A stretch of 64,000 bases of DNA, taken from contig NC_065541.1 of the NCBI RefSeq assembly GCF_932294415.1, forward strand, positions 49,454,290-49,518,289, given 5' to 3'. The translations under genes were made by a program, and so were the position numbers. The notes under the pieces were generated by a model that worked only from the letters and a program-made list of their open reading frames with translations, did not search any database and was not told the DNA's origin. This document shows, piece by piece, positions 34,370 to 46,979 of this stretch. How positions within the stretch are numbered: the stretch's first letter is position 1; each line of letters opens with the position of its first letter. Source of the stretch: Quercus robur (lineage: Eukaryota; Streptophyta; Magnoliopsida; Fagales; Fagaceae).

Positions 34370-35960
34370 ATGGAGGAGATCACAGAGAGATGCACTGGTA
34401 TAAAGTTGTCATCGAGAGAAGATGCGGAAGTAACAATCCACGAACCAGTGCCAGAGGATGGCCTCGTCCTCATTGGGAAGTTTTTTACAAAGAGAAGAGT
34501 CAACCTGGAGCCTGTGACCAGAGTGCTGAAAACGGTATGGAAAACGGAGAAAACTCTTGAAGCTAGTGATCTAGGTGAGAACAAAGTCATGTTCCTTTTT
34601 CAAACAAAGGACGACATGGACAGAGTGCTCTTCCTCTGTCTATGGTGTTTTGATAAATACTTACTGATCCTTCATAAACTGGAGAGGGGTGAGGTGGTGA
34701 AAAATATCAAGTTTGACAAATCCCCGTTTTGGGTTCAAATCCATGGACTACCTACTATGTGTCAAACGAAGACGGTGGGTTTGAGTATTGGAGCAACACT
34801 AGGCGGGGTGGAGAAAGTGGATGCAAATGAAAAAGGGTTCTACCTTGGGAATTTTATACAAATAAGGGTACTCATGGACATCTCCATGCCATTGTGCCGA
34901 GGTCGAAAGGTTCGACTAGGCGAGCATGGCCTGAAAAATATGAGAGCCTTCCGATTTTCTGCTATTTATGTGGAAGGGTTGATCACAATGAATAGGATTG
35001 TTTGCAAGGACTTCTAAGCAAGGAAACACTAAGGCCAGAGGAGAAGCAGTTCGGCCCATGGCTTCGTGCAATACAGGATAAACTCCAGAAACCTCTGATA
35101 GTTACAGTGGTGAGAAATGAAGTCACTAGGATTAGGGAAGCTAAAACTGAGTCAAGGGAGCATAGATTGGTTGGTATCGCGGAGCGCACGCCGGTTTTCG
35201 ATATTCTTAGAACTGACCACCCAGGTAAGACGGAGAGGAAGGTGGGGGCTAGGGCTGACATGGGAAATGCTAGTACCCCGTCAAGTCACATAAGTCAAAA
35301 TCCCGAAAATCTCGTTGTTTTCAAATTTCGAACAGCAGTTGCGGGATATCGATGCTGCAATTTCAAGAGAAGCTCCTGATGTAAACACCGAACCAAGTAA
35401 GGAAGGAAACTTGGAGAAGGAGGAAATCTCATTGAATCGGAATGTTGACAAGTTGGAAACAAAAGAAGGGTCCCATGCAAATGGGCTTGTCACAGAAGCC
35501 CAATCCCAAACTTTAGCTCTTAGACCTCAGGATCCAATTATGAAGATGGAACATCAACCAGGTGACGTTTTAAGCTTGTCTCAACTTGGTATTAATTTTA
35601 AAATGGGGCATATCTCTCCAAAACAACCAAAGCCCCACAAAACGAAGAAGACCACTAGAGGTGGCCAAAAGAAAAATAAAGAAAACAGAGGTTACGTTGG
35701 GAAGAACACGGACTCAGGTAAGGAATGCATGCAACTTCAGGGAAAGAGCAAAGGGGTTGAGATGTTGATGGAAGTTAATAAGGTTGAGGTGGGAATAAAA
35801 AGGAGACTTCGGTCACCTTTGCATGAGTTGGGAAACAGTGTTGATAATGGGAAGAAGGCAAGAATGGAGGGAGAGGTCAGGGAGTTTGGCAAGCTCTTAG
35901 CACACCACTTAGGATCGCGGAGGCTGTTAACCAGCCCCGTTGGGTGCAATAAGTGCCATT
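34370..35960 (+). pseudogene. LINE ORF1 (gag-like, DUF4283)
   Basis: From the ATG at 34370 the frame shows the DUF4283 domain, ending in SPFWVQIHGLPTMCQTKTVG and IGATLGGVEKVD. The following CCHC knuckle is shifted out of frame near 34975, where only remnants remain. The protein continues in another frame with LRPEEKQFGPWLRA (35030) and a Lys-rich tail to 35960. ORF1 proteins bind the element RNA. At least two frameshifts break it. Confidence 0.8.
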
Positions 35961-38900
35961 AGCTGGAACTGTAGGGGGCTTGGGAACCCCCTAACAGTTA
36001 AGGCCCTCCAAAAAGTGGTTTTGGATAAAGATCCCACCTTAGTTTTCTTAATGGAAACTAAGCTTGATGTCTCTGAGATGGATGAAATAAAAAGGAAAAT
36101 AGAAAGGCAGCAAGGTCTGGTGGTCCCCAGTGTTCAATGTGGGGTGGCTTGGCCCTTTTGTGGAAAAACTCAATGAAAGTGGATGTATTGATGTACTCTC
36201 CTAGGCATATCAATGCAATCGTTATTGAAGAACAGGGGATGAAAAAATGGCATTTTATCGGATTCTATAGGCATCCGAAGAGTGGAAAAAGAGAGGATTC
36301 ATGGAAACTTTTGAAGTGCTTAAGTCATAGAAGCAATCTGCCGTGGGTTTGCATGGGGGACTTCAATGAGATAATCTATGCTAGAGAGAAAGATGGGGGT
36401 GGGGTGAGACCTGAAGGTCAGATGAGGGGCTTCTGTGAGGCAATTAATAGGTGCCATTTGAAGGACATGGGTTATGTGGGCTCGAATTATACATGGAGCA
36501 GAAGATTAGGAAGATGTGGCTAGATTCATGAAAGATTGGACAAAGCTTTGGTGTCCACATATTGGGTAATGGTGTTCTCATCGATGAAGCTTTTTCATGT
36601 GTCCAACTCAACCTCGGATCATAGCATTTTAGTTCTCAAGGATGCTAGGTCTCCCCGACGGCAGCGACAACGATCAAAACTATTTCGCTTTGAGTCCATG
36701 TGGCTCGAGGATGGGCGGTGTAAAAATGTGGTGGATGAAGCATGGGAAAGAGGGCAAAACAAGGTCTCGGGTTGGCCTTTAGAGGCATGTTTGGAGTAGT
36801 ACCAAAGGTCATTCGAATCATGGAATAAGCACTCCTTCGGCCATGTGGGAAAGCAAATAGCGGTCCTTCAAAATAAAATCCAGACTCTTGAATCCATGAA
36901 TGGCATTGCTATGGACTTAGAATCAATCCATGCAATGAAAATGGAGCTAAATAGGTGGCTTGGCATCGAAGAGGAAATGTGGCATCAGAGAAGCCGAAAT
37001 AGCTAGTTAAAGGCAGGAGACAAGAACACTACTTTCTTCCACACAAAAGTTTCGAATCAGTTTCAGTGGAACACTATTAGTAGGGTCCTTGATTTTAATA
37101 ATGTTTGGTAGGAAGATGCCGATCAGATCGGTCAGATGTTTGTAGATTATTTTGAGTAACTTTTCTCTTCCTCACGGCCAAGGGTGGAGTCAGAGCTGAT
37201 TGACGCAATGCATTCAAAAGTCACTAATCGAATGAATTCTATACTCACCCAAGATTTTCGGGCTGTGGAGGTGGAAAAAGCTCTAAAGCAAATGCATCCT
37301 TTAACGGCCCCCGACCCAGACGATATGCCCCCTTTATTTTATCACCATTTCTGGCCTATTGTTAAATCCATTATTGTTCACACAACACTTTCTTTTCTAA
37401 ATCATGATAGAGCTCCCCCAAAATTCCATGAAACTCACATTGTACTTATTCCTAAAATAAAGAATCCGGAAAAAGTTACTGACTTTAGACCAATTTCTTT
37501 ATGTAATGTGGCTTATAAAATTGCGTCTAAAGCGGTAGCAAATAGGATGAAAATGGTGTGCAGGATATTATCAGTGAGAATCAAAGTGCTTTTGTGGCGA
37601 AACGTCTCATCATAGACAATGTTTTGGTGGCTCATGAGTTGATGGACCATATCAATAAGAAAAAGAAAGGCAAATGTGGTGAAATGACAGTAAAGTTGGA
37701 CATAAGCAAGGCATATAATCGTGTCGAATGGGAGTGTTTGCAACAGATCATGAGGAAGCTAGGTTTTCATGAGAAATGGATTAGCATTGTGATGCGATGT
37801 GTGTCTTCGGTGAAGTATGCTATACGGATCAATGGACAACCTTGCGGCCAAATCCAACCAACCCAAGGGCTTAGGTAAGGTGACCCATTATCGCTTTACC
37901 TCTTCATCATTTATGTTGAGGTTTTGTCTGCCCTTCTCCATCGTGCTGCCCAAAGAAAAGCTATTAGAGGTGTGGCTGCTTCAGCAAGAAGGCCTAGGAT
38001 ATCTCACCTATTTTTTGCCGACGATAGCTTGGTGTTTAGCAGAGCAACTGTAAGTGAAGCTACAGAAATCCAAAGGATTCTCAAAGTCTATGAACTTTCC
38101 TCGGGTCAACAATTAAATTGCCCTAAAACTTCCCTGTATTTCAGCCCAAACACTGATATGGGAACAAAGGAGAGATTGAAATCCATGTTTGGTGCCCAGG
38201 TAATCAAGACTCATGAATCCTATCTCGGTTCGTCATCACTAGTGGGGAGGTCTAAGAATAAAACTTTCGCTTAACTCAAGCAGAAGGTGGCAAACAAGGT
38301 CTTAGGTTGGAAGGAAAAATTACTTACACATGTTGGAAAGGAGATTCTGATTAAATCAGTGGCCCAAGCCATGCCTGCCTACTGATGAGTTGTTTTCTAC
38401 TTCCCAATAAATTATGCAGGGAGTTGACCGGAATGATCACACAATTTTGGTGGGGGCAGATGAAAAATGAGAAAAAACTGGCTTGGCTGAGTTGGGACAA
38501 GATGTGCTTGCCGAAGGAAAAAGGAGGGCTGGGTTTCCGCGACTTAAAAAGCTTCAACCTGGCTCTTTTGGCTAAGCAGGGGTGCCGGCTGCAAACAAAC
38601 TCCACTTCGCTGTTTAGCTGAGTATACAAAGCTAAATATTTCCCATGGTGCAGCTTTGTTGAGGCTGTTTTAGGTTCGAGGCCTTCGTATGCTTGGCAAA
38701 GCCTAGTGGTGGCTCAGGGGGTTGTTCGAAGAGGCATGAGATGGCAAGTGGGGAATGGAACTAGAATCAATGTGTGGCATGATAAGTGGATTCCCAGGCC
38801 AAGTACGTATAAGGTGTTAACGCCGGTGAGGCCAAATGTGGAAAATGCTCTAGTTTGTGAACTTATAAACAGAGCATCTGGCGAATGGAACGTGGACAAG

Positions 38901-40005
38901 CTCAATAGCTGGTTTCAACTTGAGGACAAGGAAGCAATTTTAAGCATACATCTGAGCACAAATGACACTAATGATAGATTAGTATGGGCAGAAAATAGAA
39001 GTGGCAAATTCACTGTAAAAAGTGCATATGCATTGGCTTTGGAGGAGCAGTAACGCTTAGCCTTGGGGTATTGCTCAAATAGTTTGGTCTATAGAAAGAT
39101 ATGAAAGGCTATATGGCACCTAAATGTTCCACAGAAAATTAAACACTTCGCATGGAAGGCAGGTTGTGACATTCTTGCTACAAAAATGAACATGGCAAAA
39201 CGAAAAATTGCACTGAGTGGAACTTGTGATTTGTGCAAAAAGGAAGAGGAGACCATCTGGCATTTGTTTTGGTTCTGTGATCACGCTAAAGGGGCTTAGA
39301 CAACAAGTAAATTGGTTCTTCCATTTGAGATCCCTCCGAGATGGAGTTTCTTGGATGTGGTGGAGAACCTACTGAGATGGGAAGATACCAGTCTTGGTTT
39401 GTTGGAGAAGGTCATCACAGTCTGTTGGGGTATTTGGAAGAATAGGAACGTGCTCCGTTTGGGTGGTAAAGGACAAGCAGGTCGCACCCTTTTGAGGGGT
39501 GCCATGCGCTTGGTTGATGATTTTCTTACAACAAATGAATTAAAATCTGGAAATCGGGTTGAAGCTTCTCCCATGGTGGTGTGGCAGCCACCAAGTCGTG
39601 GTCACTACAAAGTAAACACTAATGGTGCCGTCTTCTCAAACAGAAAACAAGCAGGTGCCGATGTAATTATCAAGGATGATTCTGGGGAAGTGGTCGCAGA
39701 GTTGAGCAAGAAGTGGAAATGTCCCCTGGGTGCTATTAAAGTCGAAGCAAAAGCCTTGGAAACCGGTGTTAATTTTGCCAGGGACGTGGGGGTTAGAGAC
39801 GTTGAGTTAGAGACTGATTCGCTAGAGATCTATAACGCAGTACAAAGGTTGGCCTCCTCGCTGTCTTCAGTGGCGAAGGTGTTAGCTGGACTCATGAACC
39901 AAGCCTCGTCTTTTAGACAGTGGAAGTTTTCTCATACCAAAAGGCAGGGAAATGTCCCTGCTCATGTGTTGGCCTAACACGCTAAGGATGTTGAGGACTA
40001 TGTAG
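35940..40005 (+). pseudogene. LINE ORF2 (endonuclease, reverse transcriptase, RNase H)
   Basis: In order: an AP-type endonuclease with ISWNCRGLGNPLTV (35950), WVCMGDFNEI (36350) and TSDHSILVL (36610). Reverse transcriptase follows, with FRPISLCNVAYKI (37485), VKLDISKAYNRVEW (37690) and the active site FFADDSLVFS (38010-38040). Then comes a zinc-binding segment CDLCKKEEETIWHLFWFC (39220-39280) and a plant-type RNase H (39600-39977). ORF2 nicks the target and copies the RNA in place. The frame is broken by a shift near 36150, stops at about 36521, 36797, 37003, 37109 and 37157, and a shift near 37560, among others. In the RNase H the first catalytic Asp is replaced (KVNTNGA where KVNTDGA is usual). 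Confidence 0.88.
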
Positions 40006-40146
40006 CCTAGCTGGAGGAATGTCCTAGCATCTTAGAGCACGTGTGTGCTCAGGACAGACTTGTATTTGAACATTTTGTTTGTTAATAAAAATCCAGTATT
40101 TCCTATCAAAAAAAGAAAAAAAGAAAAAAGAAAAAGAGAGAGAGAG

Positions 40147-40415
40147 TAACATGGGAGATAGAAATAGAGAGGAGTTGGGATCTAATTGTTAGTTGCAATT
40201 TTTAAGAAATTGAGGTAGAATCCCTTTCTTTTGTATTTCTGTTTTTCCTTCCTTTCACAGTTACCAATGAAAGACATGAAGTTAGTTGACATTGCATGGG
40301 ATATGGTATTCGAACAACTGAATTTTGTATTAAATTCTTCAAAATTATCTAATTTTAGGATTGCCATTTCATCGCTTAAATCTCAAATGATATATTAAGC
40401 TCTTATGCCTGCACT
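40147..40415. other. Spacer after the LINE
   Basis: Nothing recognisable beyond short AT-rich sequence. Confidence 0.5.
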
Positions 40416-40620
40416 AAATTTTTTTTTTTTTTAATAAGCTGCAATATTCATTCAAAAAAGAGGAACAATTGGGCAATTTACCTTACAAATAGAATCTAAA
40501 ACTCTTAGTAAATTGTCTTTATTAAAACAGAGAGACTCAAGGGATTTAAGACAGAGCTTTGTAGTTGCATAAGTGGCCGCATTACAATCTCTTTTAACTT
40601 AACAAAAACACACAAACTGG
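40416..40620 (-). pseudogene. 3' fragment of another LINE
   Basis: The minus strand reads RDCNAATYATTKLCLKS and continues to a stop, followed after a short stretch by an A run (the T run at 40418-40429). This recalls the last part of LINE RNase H with its tail. It is a short 5'-truncated copy in the opposite orientation to the LINE at 34280-40146. Confidence 0.4.
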
Positions 40621-40817
40621 CTATTCAACATTCATATCCCTTACTAAAAGACTTATAATTCAACTAACACTTTTTAGTATTTAAAATTGAAATTTCTAAG
40701 CTTCAATTTCCCCTACCAATGTAATTATCATGTTAAAAAAAAATAAAAAAAAATCCATTTCCCTTTTGTTTTAGCCAACCAAAACCTGCCAATTCACACT
40801 TGAAAAAGCCGTTCTTA

Positions 40818-42925
40818 GAGCATTCCCATAAGTTTTTCTATAAAAAAAATGCCATTTTAACACACTAAAAACCTACTTTATTATTTTACCACATCATTTT
40901 ACAATATCTCATTCATCAGATGTTTTATTCTTCAATTTTATACATTAAAATAATATTTCCAATACATTAAAATAATATATTAACTCTTCCCATCATCATC
41001 ATCAACAACAACAACAACAACAACAATGGCACAACCACCACTGCCACCAACAACTACTGTCGTAACAACACCGACAACCACCACCAGCACAAACCAACAT
41101 CCACCAACACCACCTTATTAAAAAAAAAAAAAACTACAACCACCAAAATCAACCCAACCACCAAACTCAACCCACAACCACTCGTTGCCGAATCCTCCAT
41201 TAAATCACAACCACCAAAACAAAAAAAACAACCCACCACCGACCTATCGCATCCCACACACCCACCTACTGTCACTGCCAACCCACCCCACCCACCGCCA
41301 ACCCACCCTTCAGAACCTATCCACAGGTCGAGTTAGCATTCTTTGGAACCCATTCGCCCATCACCAGCCGACCCACCCACCCATAGGTCGACTCACCCAT
41401 CATTGAATCTACCCATCGCAACCCACCACCACTGATTTGCCCATCACCATCTCAACCCACCCACTGTCGAATCGAGTATCAAATCACTGCCAAAAAAAAA
41501 AAAACCACAGCAACAGAGATCGGCATCAGGTTGAGGAGGTGGCATGGCGAGGTTGAGAAGAAGAGAGAAAAGCAACAAGAGTGAGAAGAAAAAAGAGTGA
41601 TTGAAGTGGGTTGAAGAGGTTTGATGTCTAGGACTCCGAGGGAGAGTGAGAGAGAAGAGAAAAGAATAAACTATAAAGTGATGAGAGAGGAGAGAGAAAA
41701 GAGAATAAAAAAATATTAAACATTATACAATTTCTGTAGTGAGAGTACTCTCATCAGCTTTTTCAAATATGCCAAATGCCAAATATTTGGCACATTTGAC
41801 ACACCAAACATAAAAACTGACCCTCATCAGCTGTGTTAAATGTCTCAAAATTTTGAGACATGCTACAGTACACTCTCAAATATGAGAGCGTATGGACAGC
41901 AATGCCATTTTGGTTTAATGTTTTTTTATTCTCTTTTTTCTCTCCGTTACTCTCTATCTCTTCCCTCTCAGTCCGCTTAAGATCTCTCTCATCCTTGCTC
42001 AAGATCTATCGCCGCCTCACCTTGCTGTCAACCTCCACAGCCCTCGCCGCCGACCTTCAGATCTCTTAATTGGGTCGTGGGTGTGAGATTTGGGATGGGT
42101 TTCGATGTGTGGGTTTTGGGTCATTGATTGATCGTTTGGGTTGGGATTTTGGGCCGGTAGTGGTGTCGTGGTTGTGGCGGTGGTTGGTTGAGTTTTGGAC
42201 CGGCGATGTTTGTGGCTGTAGTGGGCGGCGATGTTTGTGGTTGTAGTGGGTTTCGATGTGTGGGTTTTGGGTCATTGATTGATCGGTTGGGTTGGGATTT
42301 TGGGCCGGTGGTGGTGTCGTGGTTGCGGTAGTGGTTGGTTGAGTTTTGAGCCGACGATGTTTGTGGCTCTAGTGGGAGGCGGTGTTTGTGGCTGTAGTGG
42401 GTTTCAATGTGTGTGGGTTTTGGGTCATTGATTGATCGGTTGGGTTGGGATTTTGGGCCTGTGGTGGTATCGTGGTTGCGGCAGTGGTTGGTTGAGTTTT
42501 GTGTCGGCGATGTTTGTGGCTGTAATGAGCGGCGGTGTTTATGGCTGTAGTTGGCTGGCAGTGTTTGTTGAAGATTTTGAGTTTCTTTTTCTTTTTCTTT
42601 TCTCTTTTATTGAGGTTTTTGGATTTGGAATTTGTTGGAGATCCAGTGATTGTGATTGTAGTTTGTGGAGGTTGATTTGCCGTTGGTGGTGATTTGTCGT
42701 TGCCGTTGCAGTTGGTGGTTTGTGGAGGTTGATTGAGATTGTAGTTTAATGTGTTGGAATTTGTTTAATATTATTTAATATGTTGGATATATTATTTTAA
42801 CGTATAGAATTGAAAAATAGAAGATGTGATAAATGGTGAATTGTAAAATGGTGTGCTAAAATGATAAAGTAGGTTTTTGGTGTGTCAAAATGAGATTTTT
42901 TATGAGAGAGCTGATAAGAATGCTC
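40818..42925. repeat. Large palindromic pair of TIR elements upstream of the PAT12-like gene
   Basis: The first about 145 bases (from AGAGCATTCCCATAAG) and the last about 145 (to CTGATAAGAATGCTCT) are inverted copies, including AAAACCTACTTTATCATTTTA-type blocks. Inward, the left arm is CCA/CAA-rich (40990-41470) and the right arm GGT/TTG-rich (42060-42740). The centre (41640-41755 versus 41870-41960) is again inverted. The whole resembles two related TIR elements head to head. Pro/His/Thr-rich frames here come from the repeats. It lies about 350 bp upstream of the start codon of the next gene. Confidence 0.72.
42097..42560 (+). repeat. Three-copy tandem repeat, period 151 bp
   Basis: TTCGATGTGTGGGTTTTGGG and a close variant begin at 42101, 42252 and 42403. 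The repeat includes GGTCATTGATTGATCGGTTG and GGTTGGTTGAGTTTTG. It forms the right arm of the palindromic structure. Confidence 0.9.
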
Positions 42926-43080
42926 TGATTTGAGAGTATATTGTTCACTAATGCCAAATATTTTGGCATTTACTACACTTGATGAGAGTAATTTTTTGGT
43001 ATTTGGTGCGTCAAATGTCAAATATTTGGCATTTGACACACTTGATAGTGACGCGCATTTGACACAGTTGATAGTAATGC
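42926..43080. mobile_element. MITE remnants with CCAAATATTTGGC palindromes
   Basis: TGCCAAATATTTTGGCA and TGTCAAATATTTGGCA are self-complementary. They recur at about 41766-41792 on the other side of the palindrome centre. Ends such as CACTTGATGAGAG repeat. Precise element borders cannot be drawn. Confidence 0.4.
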
Positions 43081-43282
43081 TGTTATAGTTGGTCCGACGC
43101 AAAAGAGCAAATTAAAAATAATCAAAAGAAATCATAACATAAGAAATTCTTATCCCTAATCCAAATCCAATCCAAGAACAACTCTAAACCTGGCTCCGGA
43201 TATCTGGAAACGCCTGTTCCCATCACAACCCCGAAGCAGGCGACAGATCTGGATAGCACGGCGTTCCAGTTCCAGTCCCGGA

Positions 43283-46200
43283 ATGGACATAAACGCGTTC
43301 AAGTGGTGTTCGGGTCTCAGAGTGTTGGGCTACTTCATGATCCTCCTCGTCGCCGCAATCGTCTCCGTCTCCTACTACGCCGTCGTCGTCCTCACCTGGG
43401 GCCCACTGTTGCTTCGCGGTGGCCTCCGCTCCCTCTTAGCCTCCGCCATCCTCTTCCTCTTCCATCTCCTGGTAATTTCCTCTCTCTCTCTTCTTCTTCT
43501 TTTGAAAAACACCGAGAACAATCAAAGCTATAATTTATCAAACACTTTGCAGCTTGCACTGTTATCATGGTGTTACTTTAAGGCAGTGTTTAAGGGCCCC
43601 GGTTCTGTTCCTGAAAATTGGAGACCTGCTGTGACAGAAGAGGAGAATTTGGAGGCTGGTGGTAGTAGTTCCATCATGACATCATCTGATCATGTCGCGC
43701 CTGATGCTTTAGTTCCCACGTGGTCTTCTGATGGACTCGAAAGAAAACAGGCTGGCTATTGTGCCCATTGCCAAAATGGCAAGCCCCCACGTTGCCATCA
43801 TTGCTCCATTTGTAAGTCAATCTCCTTGTTTGTTTAATTTGTTTCTTAAACAAATGATGTTAAGGATTGGTTTGATGGCCTATATCCGAAAGATGTTATG
43901 CTTCTTAACACGGTCTTGGAGCCACTTCACATCATGGGCTAAATTTCTTTCAAATATTTGCTTCTGAGGCAACATCTACTCATTGGATGTACCAAAGGCC
44001 AATACTTGAGAACTAAAAATCTTTTCTTTTTCTTTCTTGTGTTTCCAAGGCCAAAGGGTTTGTCACCATAGATACTACATGGTATTTGTTTTTGCTTCTT
44101 TTATTTATTTATTTTGTTTGTAGGAGTTGCCATGTGACATGGTTCTTAGTGAAACAAGAAGCATGTTATAGAGTGAAACTTATTCAAATTATCAAGTAAT
44201 GATATTTATTAATTGTTTCCATTTTTAAAATGCCTTTCGACATTCTTTTTGATCTGTATATATGCTCTTATCGCTTGTACGTCATGTCTGAAAGAATCAA
44301 CTGTTGTAATATTAATTTACTTTTTGATGCTACCTAAAAAAAAAAACTTTTGGATGCCCTTCACCCCTTTAGAATGTTGCTGCAGTCCTTTGTTTGCATA
44401 CAGTTTACAGTAATTGCCAGAATCACACATGATGATATTATAGTATACAGATTTTGTAATTCTTTCTGTTATGCATGTGTAGGCCAAAGATGTATTCTGA
44501 AGATGGATCACCATTGTGTTTGGGTTGTTAATTGTGTTGGAGCACACAATTATAAGTTTTTTCTTCTTTTCCTGGTAAAGTTCCACACCAACCCCCCCCC
44601 CCCCCCCCCCCCCCCCGCCCCGCGGGGCGCTTCCTTTCTTTTAAGAACTATGTATTGATAGCTTTATGAGTTACTTCCAATTCCACAGTAATAAATATGC
44701 CTGATATTTATCTTTGATTTGGAGGCTGGCAAAACCCACATGACCAAGAGAACTGGGTTTTAACACCCAGTACATGATTTTGAATAAGCAGGATAAGCCT
44801 CAAATAGTTCTCTTCAGCATTGTGTCTAGAAGTTTGGGTATTTTTGGTAGCATTTTAAAGTAAATGATTAGAATGACTTCCAATTCTGTAGCCTACCTGA
44901 AATGACTTCTTTGAAGGTTAAGAATAATAGAATATGCCTATGAGACAGGGGTCTTATGGCCCAAGAAGAATGACTCCTCATTATTATTTTAATATATTTT
45001 GTAACTTAGAAAGGGGGGATAAAGGGTGTAATTGGAACTCGGAAGATATTTTTGTAACCTATTTGAGATGTTTAATTTGAGGGCTTGCAAGTGAATTCAA
45101 CCCCAGAATATTCCCATTTCCTGACCCGAACTTTTTGAATTTTTGAAATCATGACATCAGTTAGGAATATACTATGTGGTAATAGACATTTTAAGTTTAT
45201 CAGAAGAATATACTATATGGTAATAGACATTTTAATCATGACATCAGTTAGGAATATTCTGCTGCTTATATTATTTTTATTTAGATAACTAAAAATGCAT
45301 AAATGAAGTCTCTTCTCAATTTAATGACTTGTACTTTGGACCTTCATAAGGTCTGATTACAAAGGACATCAGTGAACTTGACTGAATTGTGGTGGTTCTG
45401 AATTTTTAGATGAAAAAGGAGAGGGGTGGCGGGAGAGTGGTGGTAGGATGACTAGTTTCTTTTCCTTTTCTTCCTGGCTTACTTTTCCCCCCTCTTATAT
45501 TTTCCATTGATAGGTTTATACATTCCTGGAGACGACAATGGATACCTTGGTTTTGCTGCCTAATTTTATCCAATTCTTTAGTGAAGCTATGAATCATTCT
45601 AGCTCTCCTGGCAATCTTGCAATAATTTTTTTGGCTTTTGGTAAGTGTTTTGCCTGAATTGATCATTTCTTTTTCCTTTTCCATTTCCATGTTTAGTTTC
45701 CGCTTTCTCATTGTTACCATGTTCCTTACAGATTGTATACCTTGATGCAGTTCTAAATTTAGCCTTTGCCCTGAGTCTTCTTTGTTTTATAATCATGCAT
45801 GCGTCTCTTGTGTCAAGCAATACCACGTCAGTAGAGGTAATAAACACGCTAGCTTTTTTCTGGATTTTGATTCTGTAAATTTGTTCATGGCTTCTTGCCC
45901 TCTGTTGCTTAGATTTGTTTCTGACATTTTGCTGTGACCTGCAATTAATCTGTTCTTGGGGATGTACGAGAAACTCTGTCAGCTATTTTAAGTTATGATA
46001 GCCTAGAAATGAGTAATTATTGCATAAAGAGAAATACTAGAGGCAACAAATTTCACAACCTCTTTCACTATTCAATGAGGTGGCAAGTTGTGATTGGTGG
46101 GCATAAGCACCACCACTATCCATACTTTTTCACTCACCAACCAAAGTTTAGCAATTTAATGTGTTGTGAAAAGTGCATGAATTATGTTGTGTAACTGGAT

Positions 46201-46979
46201 ATATTGTTGCATAATGCATGGGCTATCATGTCCTCAATGACATTCAATATACAAATAATCTCATTTTCATTATTTCAAAATTTTCTCACCCCTTATGGAA
46301 ACAAGTGCTGCCTGATTTTTGATGGTTGAAGCCTCAATTAAATATCGTATCTAATCATCTGAAAACAATGTTTCAGGTTTACGAGAAGAAAAAAACAATC
46401 AGGTGGAGGTATGACTTGGGCAGGAAGAAGAATTTTGAGCAGGTGAGACCTGGTGGACATGCTATCTGGAATTTCTCCTATTACTTTGTATTGACACAAA
46501 ATTTGAGGAAGAATTGACTTCTGAAAGATGATTTTAAAGAGAGAGAGAGAGAGAAGGCAAGATTATAATCCTGTTTAGAGGGACATCATTCAAAGAATAT
46601 GATAATCACTGTGAATTTTTTTATTTTATTTTAATATATGTCCTACCAAAAAGAAATATAAGTCATTTAATATCTTGACTTGCAGCCTTGGATGGCTTTT
46701 TATTGGTCTTCTGCCAAGAAATCACTTTAAAGTCTTTGTCCAAGCAAATTTTAACCATCAATAATAATATTGAGTGGCTTGTGGATCCAATCAATTCTTC
46801 ATTTTTGACCCTGTGTTGGTCTCATTTTATTGTGGTGTGATCCTTTTTGTTTCATCTTGAAGGTTTTTGGCACGAAGAAGGCGTTATGGTTATTACCTTT
46901 GTTTTCAAAAGAGGATTTAGAAAACATACCTGCACTTCAGGGTCTTGAATTCCCAACTCGTTCAGATGTTGAGGCTTGA
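43283..46979 (+). CDS. PAT12-like: DHHC protein S-acyltransferase, PAT12-like
   Basis: Seven exons in one frame, all with GT and AG: 43283-43471, 43553-43811, 44483-44574, 45514-45640, 45751-45836, 46377-46442 and 46863-46979, about 311 residues. It closely follows Arabidopsis PAT12 (At4g00840) as I remember it, from [20 protein letters not shown] at the start to LQGLEFPT near the end. Two membrane segments (about 14-36 and 50-72) precede the cysteine-rich domain (132-180) with [16 protein letters not shown] and the catalytic DHHC at 158-161. Two further segments follow, then a cytosolic tail with [17 protein letters not shown]. The enzyme attaches fatty acids to cysteines of membrane proteins at the Golgi, plasma membrane or vesicles. 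The usual DPG after membrane segment 2 reads GPG (78-80). The intron 2 donor splits the cysteine-rich domain at Cys150. I expect a working gene. Confidence 0.94.
44592..44616. repeat. Poly-C run of 25 bases in a PAT12-like intron
   Basis: A run of 25 C, followed by GCCCCGCGGGGCGC, which can pair with itself. It lies 17 bases after the exon 3 donor of the acyltransferase gene. The transcript would carry C-rich RNA and the other strand could form a G-quadruplex. Long homopolymers are also a usual place for assembly error. Confidence 0.9.

Larger units (their letters stand above)
34280..40146 (+). mobile_element. L1-type LINE, near full length, decayed
   Basis: The element has a short leader, an ORF1 with DUF4283 and a degraded CCHC motif, and an ORF2 with endonuclease, reverse transcriptase, zinc-binding and RNase H parts. 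It ends in an A-rich tail (AAAAAAAGAAAAAAAG and so on, about 40108-40146). All parts are on the plus strand in the usual order. The 5' end is estimated, because no clear target duplication could be fixed: both flanks are rich in AAAGAGA. Frameshifts and stops in both ORFs mean it is not active. Confidence 0.88.

Noticed and set aside
41185..41406. Pro/His-rich frame
   Set aside because: It results from CCA repeats in the palindromic element.
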